From Tachypleus tridentatus (lineage: Eukaryota; Arthropoda; Merostomata; Xiphosura; Limulidae): 64,000 nt of DNA. Shown piece after piece: positions 45,019 to 55,060 of the stretch (position 1 is the stretch's first letter; every line of letters starts with the position of its first letter). The stretch spans positions 26,304,034-26,368,033 of the forward strand of contig NC_134829.1 in assembly GCF_004210375.1 (NCBI RefSeq). Reading direction: 5' to 3'. Below the pieces are notes generated by a model, which saw nothing but the letters and a program-made list of their open reading frames with translations, was not told where the DNA came from and did not search any database. The position numbers were made by a program, and so were the translations under genes.

Positions 45019-46803
45019 ACTGCTGCTGCTACTGGTAGTACAACTACTGCTTCTGCTTATGTTGACTTGTTACAACTATTGCTGCTTCTGCTACTGGTAG
45101 TACAACTACTGCTTCTGCTTATGTTGACTTGTTACAACTATTGCTGCCTCTGCTACTGGTAGTACAACTACTGCTTCTGCTTATGTTGACTTGTTACAAC
45201 TATTGACCATTTTCAAATTTGTCCTTCAAGAATAAGAGGGATGAAGGTTACTTTACATAAGACAGTTAGAAAACATGACTGAAAATATTGCTGCTTCTGC
45301 TACTGGAAGTACAACTACTGCTTCTGCTTATGTTGACTTGTTACAACTATTGCTGCTTCTGCTACTGGTAGTACAACTACTGCTTTTGTTTATGTTGACT
45401 TGTTACAACTATTGCTGCCTCTGCTACTGGTAGTACAACTACTGCTTCTGTTTATGTTGACTTGTTACAACTATTTCTGCTTCTGCTACTGGTAGTACAA
45501 CTACTGCTTCTGCTTATGTTGACTTGTTACAACTATTGCTGCCTCTGCTACTGGTAGTACAACTACTGCTTCTGCTTATGTTGACTTGTTACAACTATTG
45601 CTGCTTCTGCTACTGGTAGTACAACTACTGCTTCTGCTTATGTTGACTTGTTACAACTATTTCTGCTTCTGCTACTGGTACTACAAAAACTGCTTCTGCT
45701 TATGTTGACTTGTTACAACTATTGCTGCTTCTGCTACTGGTAGTACAACTACTGCTTCTGTTTATGTTGACTTGTTACAACTATTGCTGCTTCTGCTACT
45801 GGTAGTACAACTACTGCTTCTGCTTATGTTGACTTGTTACAACTATTGCTGCCTCTGCTACTGGTAGTACAACTACTGCTTCTGCTTATGTTGACTTGTT
45901 ACAACTATTGACCATTTTCAAATTTGTCCTTCAAGAATAAGAGGGATGAAGGTTACTTTACATAAGACAGTTAGAAAACATGACTGAAAATATTGCTGCT
46001 TCTGCTACTGGAAGTACAACTACTGCTTCTGCTTATGTTGACTTGTTACAACTATTGCTGCTTCTGCTACTGGTAGTACAACTACTGCTTCTGTTTATGT
46101 TGACTTGTTACAACTATTGCTGCCTCTGCTACTGGTAGTACAACTACTGCTTCTGTTTATGTTGACTTGTTACAACTATTTCTGCTTCTGCTACTGGTAG
46201 TACAACTACTGCTTCTGCTTATGTTGACTTGTTACAACTATTGCTGCCTCTGCTACTGGTAGTACAACTACTGCTTCTGCTTATGTTGACTTGTTACAAC
46301 TATTGCTGCTTCTGCTACTGGTAGTACAACTACTGCTTCTGCTTATGTTGACTTGTTACAACTATTTCTGCTTCTGCTACTGGTAGTACAAAAACTGCTT
46401 CTGCTTATGTTGACTTGTTACAACTATCGCTGCTTCTGCTACTGGTAGTACAACTACTGCTTCTGTTTATGTTGACTTGTTACAACTATTGCTGCTTCTG
46501 CTACTGGTAGTACAACTACTGCTTCTGCTTATGTTGACTTGTTACAACTATTGCTGCTTCTGCTACTGGTAGTACAACTACTGCTTCTGCTTATGTTGAC
46601 TTGTTACAACTATTGCTGCTTCTGCTACTGGTAGTACAACTACTGCTTCTGTTTATGTTGACTTGTTACAACTATTGCTGCTTCTGCTACTGGTACTACA
46701 ACTACTGCTTCTGCTTATGTTGACTTGTTACAACTATTGCTGCTTCTGCTACTGGTAGTACAACTACTGCTTCTGCTTATGTTGACTTGTTACAACTATT
46801 GTT
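45019..46803 (+). repeat. 62-bp minisatellite with 705-bp higher order
   Basis: About 26 units of 62 bp containing CTGCTACTGGTAGTACAAC and TTATGTTGACTTGTTACAAC. An 85-bp foreign spacer (TTGACCATTTTCAAATTTGT...) occurs at 45203 and again at 45908, exactly 705 bp apart, with ten units between. Unit variants (CTTCTGCTT/CTTCTGTTT, ATTGCTGCC/ATTTCTGCT) fall in nearly the same order after each spacer, so the array grew partly by copying 705-bp blocks. 62 is not a multiple of three, so the array is not coding. Each unit holds the small palindrome GTAGTACAACTAC. Confidence 0.95.
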
Positions 46804-47794
46804 GCCACTACTCCTTCTATTTATCCTTCTCAGATCAGACTAGCTCCCATAACCGAATTGGCGAGTATTTGTCTTCAATTCTGAGCAGAAACGGTCACAG
46901 AAATGACTGGATAAGTCGTACCCTACTTTTGCACCCAAATGTGGTTTATATTTTCCTCGGCCATCTCTTCTGATTGAACTCGCGAAACCGCGTACAAGAG
47001 GTTTTGAATCAGAGCTTGCATTGCAACCTTCCTCGGCCATCTATACTGACAAAACTCGCGAAACCGCAGGGAGAGCTTTGAAACAAGACCTTGCTTTGCA
47101 CTACATGTGAGCCTTGTTCGTAGGTGTGGGTGTATGGATTTTGGATGAATATGCTGAGTTTTATTTTCTAACAGATTGGAAACTAGCGCAAATTCGGCCG
47201 TGCTGGTATGATACCAAATATCGCAAGGAGTTCAAAATTTTGATAAGAAATAAAGTTCTGAAAAGCAACTCGCAGACTAGTCGTTAGTAAAAATTATTTG
47301 TTGAATGTACGGTAAGTTATTACACTGGCCAGTGAAAATGCACCAGATAATGGATTTCTCTTTAAGTGTGAACAGTACACGTTAGTGTTGATAGATGTTT
47401 TTCGTCATTTCTGGTGAACAGAAGTCGCGAGACCAGTTTAAAAAACATACATATAACATTTTGTCATTAATTACGTGATAAGTTCAAGGACTTAGAAGAT
47501 GGTGAAAAACAATTGACTCCGCCCCTTTGACGTCAACTGTGGAAAGTAATATATTTCGTTAAGATGTCACATGTTTGCATATATCTAGTGAAAAGAATAA
47601 GGCCTCAGTAAAAGAACAATTTAAGTATTATGATTCACATGAATATAAAATGTTTATTGATATTCTAAACTGTCTGTTTTTGTTTTTTAAAAAAATGATG
47701 TACTAAAGATCAGGTCTGAGCGCGTTCTGTGATTTGTCCTTTGTCTCCACCGGTAAAAGATTATCTCTTTGATAAGTGTCAATTTTTTGTTCAG
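46804..47794. other. Unrecognised stretch with a short direct repeat
   Basis: CCTCGGCCATCT...CTCGCGAAACCGC occurs twice, at about 46957-46992 and 47031-47066. Otherwise nothing is recognised. Confidence 0.45.
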
Positions 47795-48068
47795 CATAGC
47801 CAGGTGATTCGGGCACTCGACTCGTAGTCTGACGTTTATGGGTTCGAGTCTCCGTCACACCAAAACATGCTCGCCCTTTCAGCCGTTTGGGCGTTATAAA
47901 CCACGATCAATCCCACTATTCTTTGGTAAAAGGGTAGTCCAAGAGTTGGCGGTGAGTGGTGATGACTAGCTGCTTTCCCTCTAGCCTTACACTGCTAAAT
48001 TAGGGACGGCTAGCACAGATGGCCCTCTAGTAGCTTTGTGCGACATTCCGATAAGAAACAAATAAACA
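47795..48068 (+). mobile_element. tRNA-Thr-derived SINE, diverged
   Basis: Head AGCATAGCCAGGTGATTCGG, B box GGGTTCGAGTCTC, middle and tail as in the family consensus, ending in an AAACAAATAAAC run. More diverged than the copies in the duplicated units. Confidence 0.88.
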
Positions 48069-48151
48069 AGTGTCATTTTCAAGATGAGCTCTACAGATTT
48101 CAAGTTTTCGATAGAAAAGAAAACTATAGGTTTTTTTTAAAACTCTCAATA

Positions 48152-48416
48152 TGACCAAGTGGTAAAGGTGCTCGACTTGCAATCCGAGGGTCGCAGGTTC
48201 GAATTCCCGTCGCACCAAACATGCTCGCCCCTTTTAGCCATGGGGACGTTATAATGTGATGGTCAATCCCACTATTCGTTGGTAAAAGAGTAGCCCAAGA
48301 GTTGGCGGTGGGTGGTGATAACTAGCTGCCTTTCCTCTAGTCTTACACTGCTAAATTAGGGACGGATAGCGCAGATAGCCCTCGAGTAGCTTTGTGCGAA
48401 ATTCCAAAACGAAACA
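48152..48416 (+). mobile_element. tRNA-Thr-derived SINE
   Basis: Starts TGACCAAGTGGTAAAGGTGC with B box AGGTTCGAATTCC. Flanks AACTCTCAATA (48141-48151) and AACTCTTAATA (48417-48427) form an 11-bp target duplication with one mismatch. Confidence 0.92.
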
Positions 48417-48427
48417 AACTCTTAATA

Positions 48428-49370
48428 AATATTATATTTAGTAACAGAACTTTGTACGTAATGAATTGAAAACTAAGATGTTGTAATTTTCAAAAAGTAG
48501 TTAAACTGATATTCTCCTTTTTGAAAATTAATCTACGATCCCCACGAATTGTTATTGTGTTAAAATAAAAATAAAATGTTTACTGAAGTGTAATATTACC
48601 TCTTTCTCTCTTTTTTCTTGTATTTCGCAGAATTCAGTTGTAAACAAACACATTTTGCTATGTAGGGTTGATAATCATGGTCTTCAAATGAGTTCTAATT
48701 ATAAATCAAATGATTATTCTTTCATATTTTGTAAATCTAACGCGTTTGTTGTTTATCGTTACAAAATATACTTTGCCAGAAGAATGTAAAATCACAGACT
48801 TGACAAGTTTCGCACAAACTGAAACACTAATTAACAAAATATCAAGATATGTTAATACATTACTTACGTAAATATCTTAGCATACTAGATTAGGTTTCAT
48901 ACAGCTTTCCTACACTATGTCCATATTACTATTTGCTCATTTCAGTTAAGTTTATATTTTGTATATAAATTATGTAATTAATTTGTATGTGTGAAAACAA
49001 ATACTACATTTATCAGGAGACACTTTAATACATCGTACTGAAGACATTTAACTACATAAAAAGCGAATAAAGGATTCAGTTACGTACATTCTTGTCAAAC
49101 ATAATTATTTTGTGACAACAGCAGTATTATTTGTTCACACTCCACGTTCAATGCAACTTCAACATGTAATATTTCAGTTTGTAGGCTCAGAAAAATTGGT
49201 TTATCGACTATTTATCATTTTAAAACAGACATTCGCGTTACGTAAGTTTTGAAACAATGTTACAGTAACATATGATACGTTATCTTTCATATATACTTTA
49301 TACAAGTATTATCAAATGTATTAATCGTCAGTTAGAAATAAATGTTCTAAAAATTACCGAAACGAATTTT
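48428..49370. other. Unrecognised stretch
   Basis: AT-rich DNA without repeats or coding signals that I can name. Confidence 0.4.
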
Positions 49371-49372
49371 CT

Positions 49373-49540
49373 TCTATGACTCTAAACAAACTCTATGTCG
49401 ACGACGTTCAGATTTCCTTTCAGTCTTTGAATGTGAGTTATTTTGACTGTCAGTTTAAAACCGCTAATTTCTCGATGTGGAATCCTGTTTATAATGGGTA
49501 TAAGGTTCCATGCATCATTCAAAATCTTACAGATTTCTCC
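49373..49540 (+). pseudogene. LINE reverse transcriptase scrap
   Basis: Reads LNKLYVDDVQISFQSLNVSY, which matches the YxDD catalytic motif and following segment of jockey/I-group LINE enzymes, then loosely QFKTA and NGYK at the positions where that family has its N-G-F-x-F block. The frame stays open to 49681 but similarity fades. No other RT blocks are present. Confidence 0.55.
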
Positions 49541-49939
49541 AATACAGTTTCTAAACAGAGTTCTATAACCTCCTTTTCACCTCAGATGTTTGCAACCTTT
49601 TCTTTTTCTAGTATTCTGAGAAGCTATCATCCTTCTCGCATCATTTCACCAATTTTATGTCTTCACGCATCGGTGGGCTAAGTTCTTTTGCAAATAGAGG
49701 TGTATTATTCTTTTTTTTCCTTTGTCTTCAGGTAAATTTAACTGGAATAAGTTTTACATTTGATAATACTGTATAATCCAATCAATGGTACACCCTATTA
49801 TAACTTCTTACCGTTCCAAATTATAATATTTATATAGGTTGGGATTACCCATTCCTCTTTCATTAACATCTTTCAAGACATTCTTCTGTTCCCACTTTTT
49901 ATGAATAATTCGAAACCGTGTGACTACAAGAACTTTGCC

Positions 49940-50055
49940 ATGATTTGCTGTGACCTTGTAATTGCTTGCAGGATCCCTTTTAAAGATTTTGTTTCACATG
50001 GTTTGCTGTGGTCCTGTGATTGCTTGCAGGATCACTTTTAAAGATTTTGTTGTCT
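49940..50055 (+). repeat. ~58-bp tandem duplication
   Basis: Two neighbouring segments both read ATG.TTTGCTGTG..CTTGTGATTGCTTGCAGGATC.CTTTTAAAGATTTTGTT. A weaker match (GGTTTGCTGTGGCTTTATGA) occurs at 33420-33480, suggesting both are bits of an old dispersed repeat. Confidence 0.6.
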
Positions 50056-50103
50056 TGCTCTGGATCATTTAGAAGCTAAACATTACACTAGTTGCATAAT
50101 CTA

Positions 50104-50368
50104 TACTAGGTGGTTAAGGCGCCCGACACGTAGTCCGTGGGTCGCGGATTCGAATCCCCGTCACAGCAAACATATTCGCCCTTTCAGTCATAAGGGTGTT
50201 ATAATGTGACGGTCAATCACACTATTCGTTGGTAAAAGAGTAGCTCAAGAGTTGGTGGTGAGTGGTGATGACCAGCTGCCTTCCCTCTAGTCTTAAAGTG
50301 TTAAATTAGGGACAGCTAGCGCATATAGTCCTCGTGTAGCTTTGCGCAAAATTAAAAAAAACAATCAT
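50104..50368 (+). mobile_element. tRNA-Thr-derived SINE
   Basis: Head TAGGTGGTTAAGGCGCCCGA, B box GGATTCGAATCCC (close to the tRNA consensus), then the usual middle and tail, ending GCAAAATTAAAAAAAACAA. Confidence 0.9.
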
Positions 50369-50587
50369 ACAACAGACATTGCTTCTGTACTGCCAGTTTA
50401 CTATATGGCTACATTCTCAACTACAAAACTTGATTCAGGTGTTAAACATAATATTCAGAGAAACTAGGTTTGAAACTATTATTTATGAATGATGGCTGGA
50501 ATTACACTGGGAAATTCTTTAAGCACATCTATATTTGGCATGAATCGACGTTTCTGAAATGTAACATCATATAGCGTGTGTGTGTGT

Positions 50588-50704
50588 GTTTGTTGTTAAA
50601 TACAAACCTATACAAGTGGATATTTGTGATATGCCCACTGCGGGTATCTAAACACAATTTTTAGCGTGTAAATCTCTCAATTTTTCTCTGTGCCATCAAG
50701 GGGT
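50588..50704 (-). mobile_element. Decayed SINE, second family
   Basis: GTTGTTAAATACAAACCTATAC...GCCCACTGCGGGTATC...TTAGCGTGTAAA follows the layout of the second family with many changes. Confidence 0.5.
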
Positions 50705-50956
50705 ATCATTTAGAGGGCTTGTCTTCTCATAATCACCTTCTAGTGGTCATTTTTGTAATCTGTCGTGATTGAGTAGCACTGAGACATGTAAGTGAACAAA
50801 ATAATGACACATAAAACTTGCATTATGTTTTATTACTCGCAAACGGTAGCAATTATGACCAGAAAATATAACACCATTTAATATTCTTGGTTCATCTACA
50901 TTAAGGGGTAAAAGTATTATTCTATGAATTATTTAGATGTAATACCTTTGTAAACT

Positions 50957-51083
50957 TTTTTGTTTGTTTAGAATTAAGCACAAAACTAAACAATGGGCTG
51001 TCTGTTTTCTACCTTCTATTGGTTTCGAAACCCTGATTCTAGTGTTGTAAGTCTGAAAACATACTGCTGTGCCACTGGGGGGC
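50957..51083 (-). mobile_element. SINE, second tRNA-like family
   Basis: Tail GAATTAAGCACAAAACTA, B-box complement GGTTTCGAAACCC and head complement TGCTGTGCCACTGGGGGG. Confidence 0.75.
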
Positions 51084-51244
51084 GTTTGCATAGTGATTAT
51101 CACACAACTACGAAAATTATATCCGAAAAAACGTAATTAGTTAATTAATTAGGGTCTTCGAAACCATAGGCTTTTTATCATGTTCTCACGTAACCGTATG
51201 ATTTTCTTTCAGTCATTCTACAACGAGCAATTATGCATAAATAA

Positions 51245-52574
51245 CACTATGTAACAAAATTTTTACTTTTTCTTGTTCCTGAGTAGAAAGTGTTATTTCC
51301 AAATTGCTTATGCCTAAAATAAATGGAAAAGACCTATTTTCCTCTTCAAACTTTGCTTTTGTGACCTGGGTAATGAAAATTTTCAATTTACTCATTTTCC
51401 AGAACATTCCAGGTAGATTCAGTGCTGAGTAGCTGATCGAGAATTTTCTCGAACTTACAAGAATTTTCAAGAACTTTCTAGAATGTTGTAGAACTTTTCA
51501 TCTGTCTCATTCAGTGCACCTCAAAGAGGAATACAATAGTGTCAAGACCTTACTAGAAGCCTTGAAGTGTGATGAATATGGCTGGGAGGTTATCGGAGAC
51601 TTCAAAATGTTGGCATTGCTGATGAGTCTCCAAGGAGGATTTACTAAGTTTCACTGTTATCTTTGTCCTTGGGGCAGCAGGTACACCGCAGCGCACTACA
51701 ACAGGAAGCACTGGCCACAATGGACCGAGTTCTCTGTGGGGAGGCACAATGTCAAGTGTGAACTACTAGTGGACTGCCAGAAGGTGTTGTTCCCACCATT
51801 GCACATAAAATTGGATCTTATGAAACAATTTGTCACAGCTTTTGATAAGGAGTCTGCAGCCTTCAAGTTTCTTCGAGGCTTCTTCCTCAAGCTGTATGAG
51901 GCAAAGGTCAAATCTGGTGTCTTCGTTGGACCACTAATAAAGAAGATCCTGGAGTGCACAGAATTCCCCAAGAAGCTCAGTAGGAAGGAAAGAAAAGCTG
52001 GGGGCTTCTTGGGCAATCACAAGGCCGAAAATTATGTGCAACTGGTTGAGACTCTGGTGAAGAACTACAGCAAAATGGGCTGCAGGATGTCCCTGAAAGT
52101 CTGTATCCTTGACGCTCATCTTGATAAATTCAAGGATAATATGGAAGCATACTCAGAGGAGCAAAACGAGCGCGTTCACCAAGATATACTGGACGTTGAA
52201 CGCCTCTACCAAGAAGCGTATAACAAAAACATCATGGGAGACTATATTTGGGGGCTGATGCGTGAAAGTTATTTACATTACAGTCGCAAATCTAGAAAAA
52301 ACTACTTACTTCTAAATATTTTATTCGTTTTTGTATAACTTTAGTGTAAATAAATATAAATCTTGATTCATATGTTGTTTTATTCAGACCTTATGTAAAT
52401 GAATATGTGCAAATTTGCCCGTTTTTACATAGAAAATAGGTTAATTTCTAAATTTTATTATCCAGGTCACAAAAGCAAAGTTTGAAGGGAATAATGGCTA
52501 TTTTCTGTACTTTCACAACATAAGCAATTACGAAATAACATACTATCCAGGAAAAAAAATTATGTTACATTGTG
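51245..52574 (+). mobile_element. CACTA-like TIR transposon, 1.33 kb
   Basis: Left end CACTATGTAACAAAATTTTT and the complement of the right end CACAATGTAACATAATTTTT begin imperfect terminal inverted repeats of about 125 bp (51245-51380 and 52450-52574). The inner parts match well, for example CTTCAAACTTTGCTTTTGTG. The flanks on both sides are TAA, fitting a 3-bp target duplication. CACTA-type ends plus a 3-bp duplication point to the EnSpm/CACTA superfamily, but a PIF/Harbinger origin (TWA target) is not excluded. The internal gene is only a C-terminal part, so this copy is internally deleted. Confidence 0.85.
51514..52338 (+). pseudogene. C-terminal part of transposon-borne protein
   Basis: A 274-codon frame with no ATG at its start (GTG), so the N-terminal half is missing. 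It contains FHCYLCPWGSR (a possible Cys pair), LFPPLHIKLDLMKQF, FLGNHKAENYVQLVETLV and YSEEQNERVHQDILDVERLYQ. I recognise these from memory as belonging to a multi-copy protein widespread in Hydra and arthropod genomes, usually annotated as uncharacterised. Its position between long inverted repeats shows that it is a transposon gene, presumably the transposase. The last dozen residues (LLLNILFVFV) differ from the usual short end, probably because of one extra A in the A-run after SRKSRK. Not functional here. Confidence 0.75.
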
Positions 52575-52577
52575 TAA

Positions 52578-53100
52578 TAGTAACAAAATACAACTATACT
52601 GAATAAAAATTCACCACAAACTTTATAATACAGATTTATACAGAGCTAAACCTTACCTTTGCAGGAAAAAAACATAGAGATAATAGTTTTTAAGGCACGA
52701 GCTTGAATTACGATTTTCTTACTTTTTTTGTCTTTCAAAGATTTGACCTTAGAAATATCAAAAACATAACTTATATGTTTATTTATATTCCACAGCACTC
52801 GTTAATGGAGTAAAAACTGCTTTTTGCGTAATCCTAATTACTGTCTATTTTTAAAACAAAATTTAATAGTAGTTTCATTAATTTTATATCTAACATATAT
52901 TAACAATTTAATTCTTTAATTTCGGTTATGACAATGGAAGTACACTGTGTGAATGCAGTTTCAAATATTTGCTCTTAAAAACATCCAATTTATTCTTCTT
53001 ACTGATTCTGAATCTTTTATTATTTAAGCTTTTAGAAAATCACTACACAAGTTTCAAAATATTGATTCTTTTCAAATATTAGCAAATTATGGCATTTATA
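52578..53100. other. Unrecognised stretch
   Basis: AT-rich, nothing recognised. Confidence 0.4.
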
Positions 53101-53104
53101 TTTG

Positions 53105-53350
53105 GGTGGCCTGCTATGGCCCGATGATTAGGGACATTCAACTCGCAGGTTCGAATCTAATTAAAGATATACGTCTTTTTAGCCGTGGGAGCGTTATATG
53201 TGATGATAAATTCCAATTTTTATTGACAAAAGAGTGATACAAGTATTGGTAGTGGCTGGTATAAACCAGCTACCTTCCCTCTAATATCTCACTTTTAAAT
53301 TACCTAAAGCTAAGTCACACAGTCTTGGAGTTGTTTTGCAGAAAATTAAA
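53105..53350 (+). mobile_element. Strongly decayed tRNA-Thr-type SINE
   Basis: GGTTCGAATCTAATT marks the B box; TTTTTAGCCGTGGGAGCGTT and CAGCTACCTTCCCTCTAAT match the family middle. The tail is much diverged, making this one of the oldest copies in the window. Confidence 0.75.
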
Positions 53351-53486
53351 CATAAAACAATCTATCTAAGGTACTTTTAATAAATTTCAGCTCATAATAA
53401 ATAACATTAGACAGTAATAAATCCGTTAAGGATTTTGTTACAAAGAAAATATGTACACTAAAATTTGGAAGCAGAGTTATAGTGGT

Positions 53487-53612
53487 TTTGTGTTGTTTTG
53501 AATTAAGCACAAAGCTATACAAAAGCTATCTGTGCTTTACCCACCAAGGGTATCGAAACCTCGTTTTCAGTGTTATAAGTCCACAGACATGTTACTGAGC
53601 CACTGAGGAAGC
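53487..53612 (-). mobile_element. SINE, second tRNA-like family
   Basis: Tail TTTTGAATTAAGCACAAAGC, ACCCACCAAGGGTATCGAAAC, and head complement TACTGAGCCACTGAGG. Confidence 0.75.
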
Positions 53613-54447
53613 GTGGTTTTGTGTCCACTTTTGAAAATTTGACATCATATTGTCTGAAGTGAAAAAAAAAAAAAAGAATTTGGTAGACCTTACTGAATCG
53701 TAACTTTATGAAAAAGGAATATCTGGAATCGTATTGTTGATAAACATGTAGTTAAGAAAAATGCAGTGAGTAGATAAGAGTAGTGGTCGGAAATTTACTG
53801 AAATTCGCGCAAAATATACTGCTATCTCAGCAGATCGAAAAGGTGTGTGGTTCTAATTTTAAATTCTAGCTTGTAAATGCCTGTGATTTGTGTTTTCAAT
53901 TCGTTATTAACTATGGACTTTGTACTGTACGCGTAATAATATATATAAAGTGAGTAAGAAGACACGCCATTTGACATACAAAAAGCACATTTGATATTTC
54001 GTAATTATTTTTTTTTTCAAATTAAGAACTTAAAATAAGTAATATCAAAATCTGAATTATAAATTATGTTATAATACCAATTTTATTATGAATTATAAAT
54101 TAATATGTAATACCAATTTTATTGGCATAAAATGATAATAAAGTTGTTCAATTAAATTTTGATAATAACTCTTTAAATTCTCAAGACATACGCCCTTTGA
54201 CCTCTCTGCATAGGCAGGTTTCAACATTTTCTACAGCACAAGTAACATCAAATTTATCCAGAGTAACTAGCGCTACTTATGAGGCTGATATTTTTCATTC
54301 AAGCATTGGGGAGACTTTAACCTTGTCAAGCCAATGAAGAACACCAGCCGTTCATTTTCTTGCATAACATGCATGCAGAACGCAATCATAATTTCCAAAG
54401 GTAAAATGGGTGTGACATGAATAACATGAGAAAAAAGAAAGGACTAT
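53613..54447. other. Unrecognised stretch
   Basis: AT-rich, with local AATTATAAATTA-type low-complexity repeats at 54050-54130. No gene is seen. Confidence 0.4.
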
Positions 54448-54589
54448 CAGTAGCGTATTTATGTAGGGGCTAGAGGGAGCTCAGCCCCAGGTCCCATTGA
54501 TGATTTTATTATATGTAAAAATTACATGGGATATGGGGTTCACAAAAGTTATTAGCCCCTGGGTCCTCACAACCTTAAATCCGCCACTG
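54448..54589. mobile_element. Small hAT-type MITE, 142 bp
   Basis: Left end CAGTAGCGTATTTATG and complement of right end CAGTGGCGGATTTAAGG are hAT-like terminal repeats, with a second inner pair built on GGGGCT/AGCCCC. The 8-bp flanks match at only five positions, so it is old. Confidence 0.7.
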
Positions 54590-54740
54590 AGAATGATTTC
54601 ATTGATACATTTTCTATGAAAATAGCACATACAGAGTAAATGATAAATTCAGAATAATACTATATTGAAGTTGAAAGGTAGAAATGCATGACATATTAAT
54701 ATACAAAAAGCAAAATTATAGTCTATGAGTGTCGTCACTG

Positions 54741-54861
54741 GTTGTTATTGTTTTGAATTAAGCACAAAACTACACAATGGGCTAGTTGTGCTCTGTCCAC
54801 CACAGGTATCGAAACCCGGTTTTTAGTGTTGTAAGTTCGCAGACATACAGCTGAGCCACGT
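54741..54861 (-). mobile_element. SINE, second tRNA-like family
   Basis: Tail TTTTGAATTAAGCACAAAAC, CACAGGTATCGAAACCCGG, head complement CAGCTGAGCCAC. Confidence 0.75.
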
Positions 54862-55060
54862 CGTCAATCCAGTAAAGTAGACAAAGAGTACTATTTTTAT
54901 TTACTTCTAATAGGTTTTTACAATCTTCAATTTTTTTCAGTGGTCTGAGGTGTTCAGTTAAAATCATGTAGTTTCACTTCCACATTTAAACTGCAAGTTC
55001 AGTGACAGTTAAAGCATAAATAATGTATAATTTCACTGGAAGAAGACAAAAACCAATGTA

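Noticed and set aside
45019-46803. CRISPR-like array of repeats and spacers
   Set aside because: Units are contiguous 62-bp copies with scattered changes, without unique spacers, and the window is animal DNA.
46725-47040. Overlapping open frames at the end of the 62-bp array
   Set aside because: They start inside the minisatellite, whose 62-bp period shifts frame every unit, and continue into sequence without recognisable domains.
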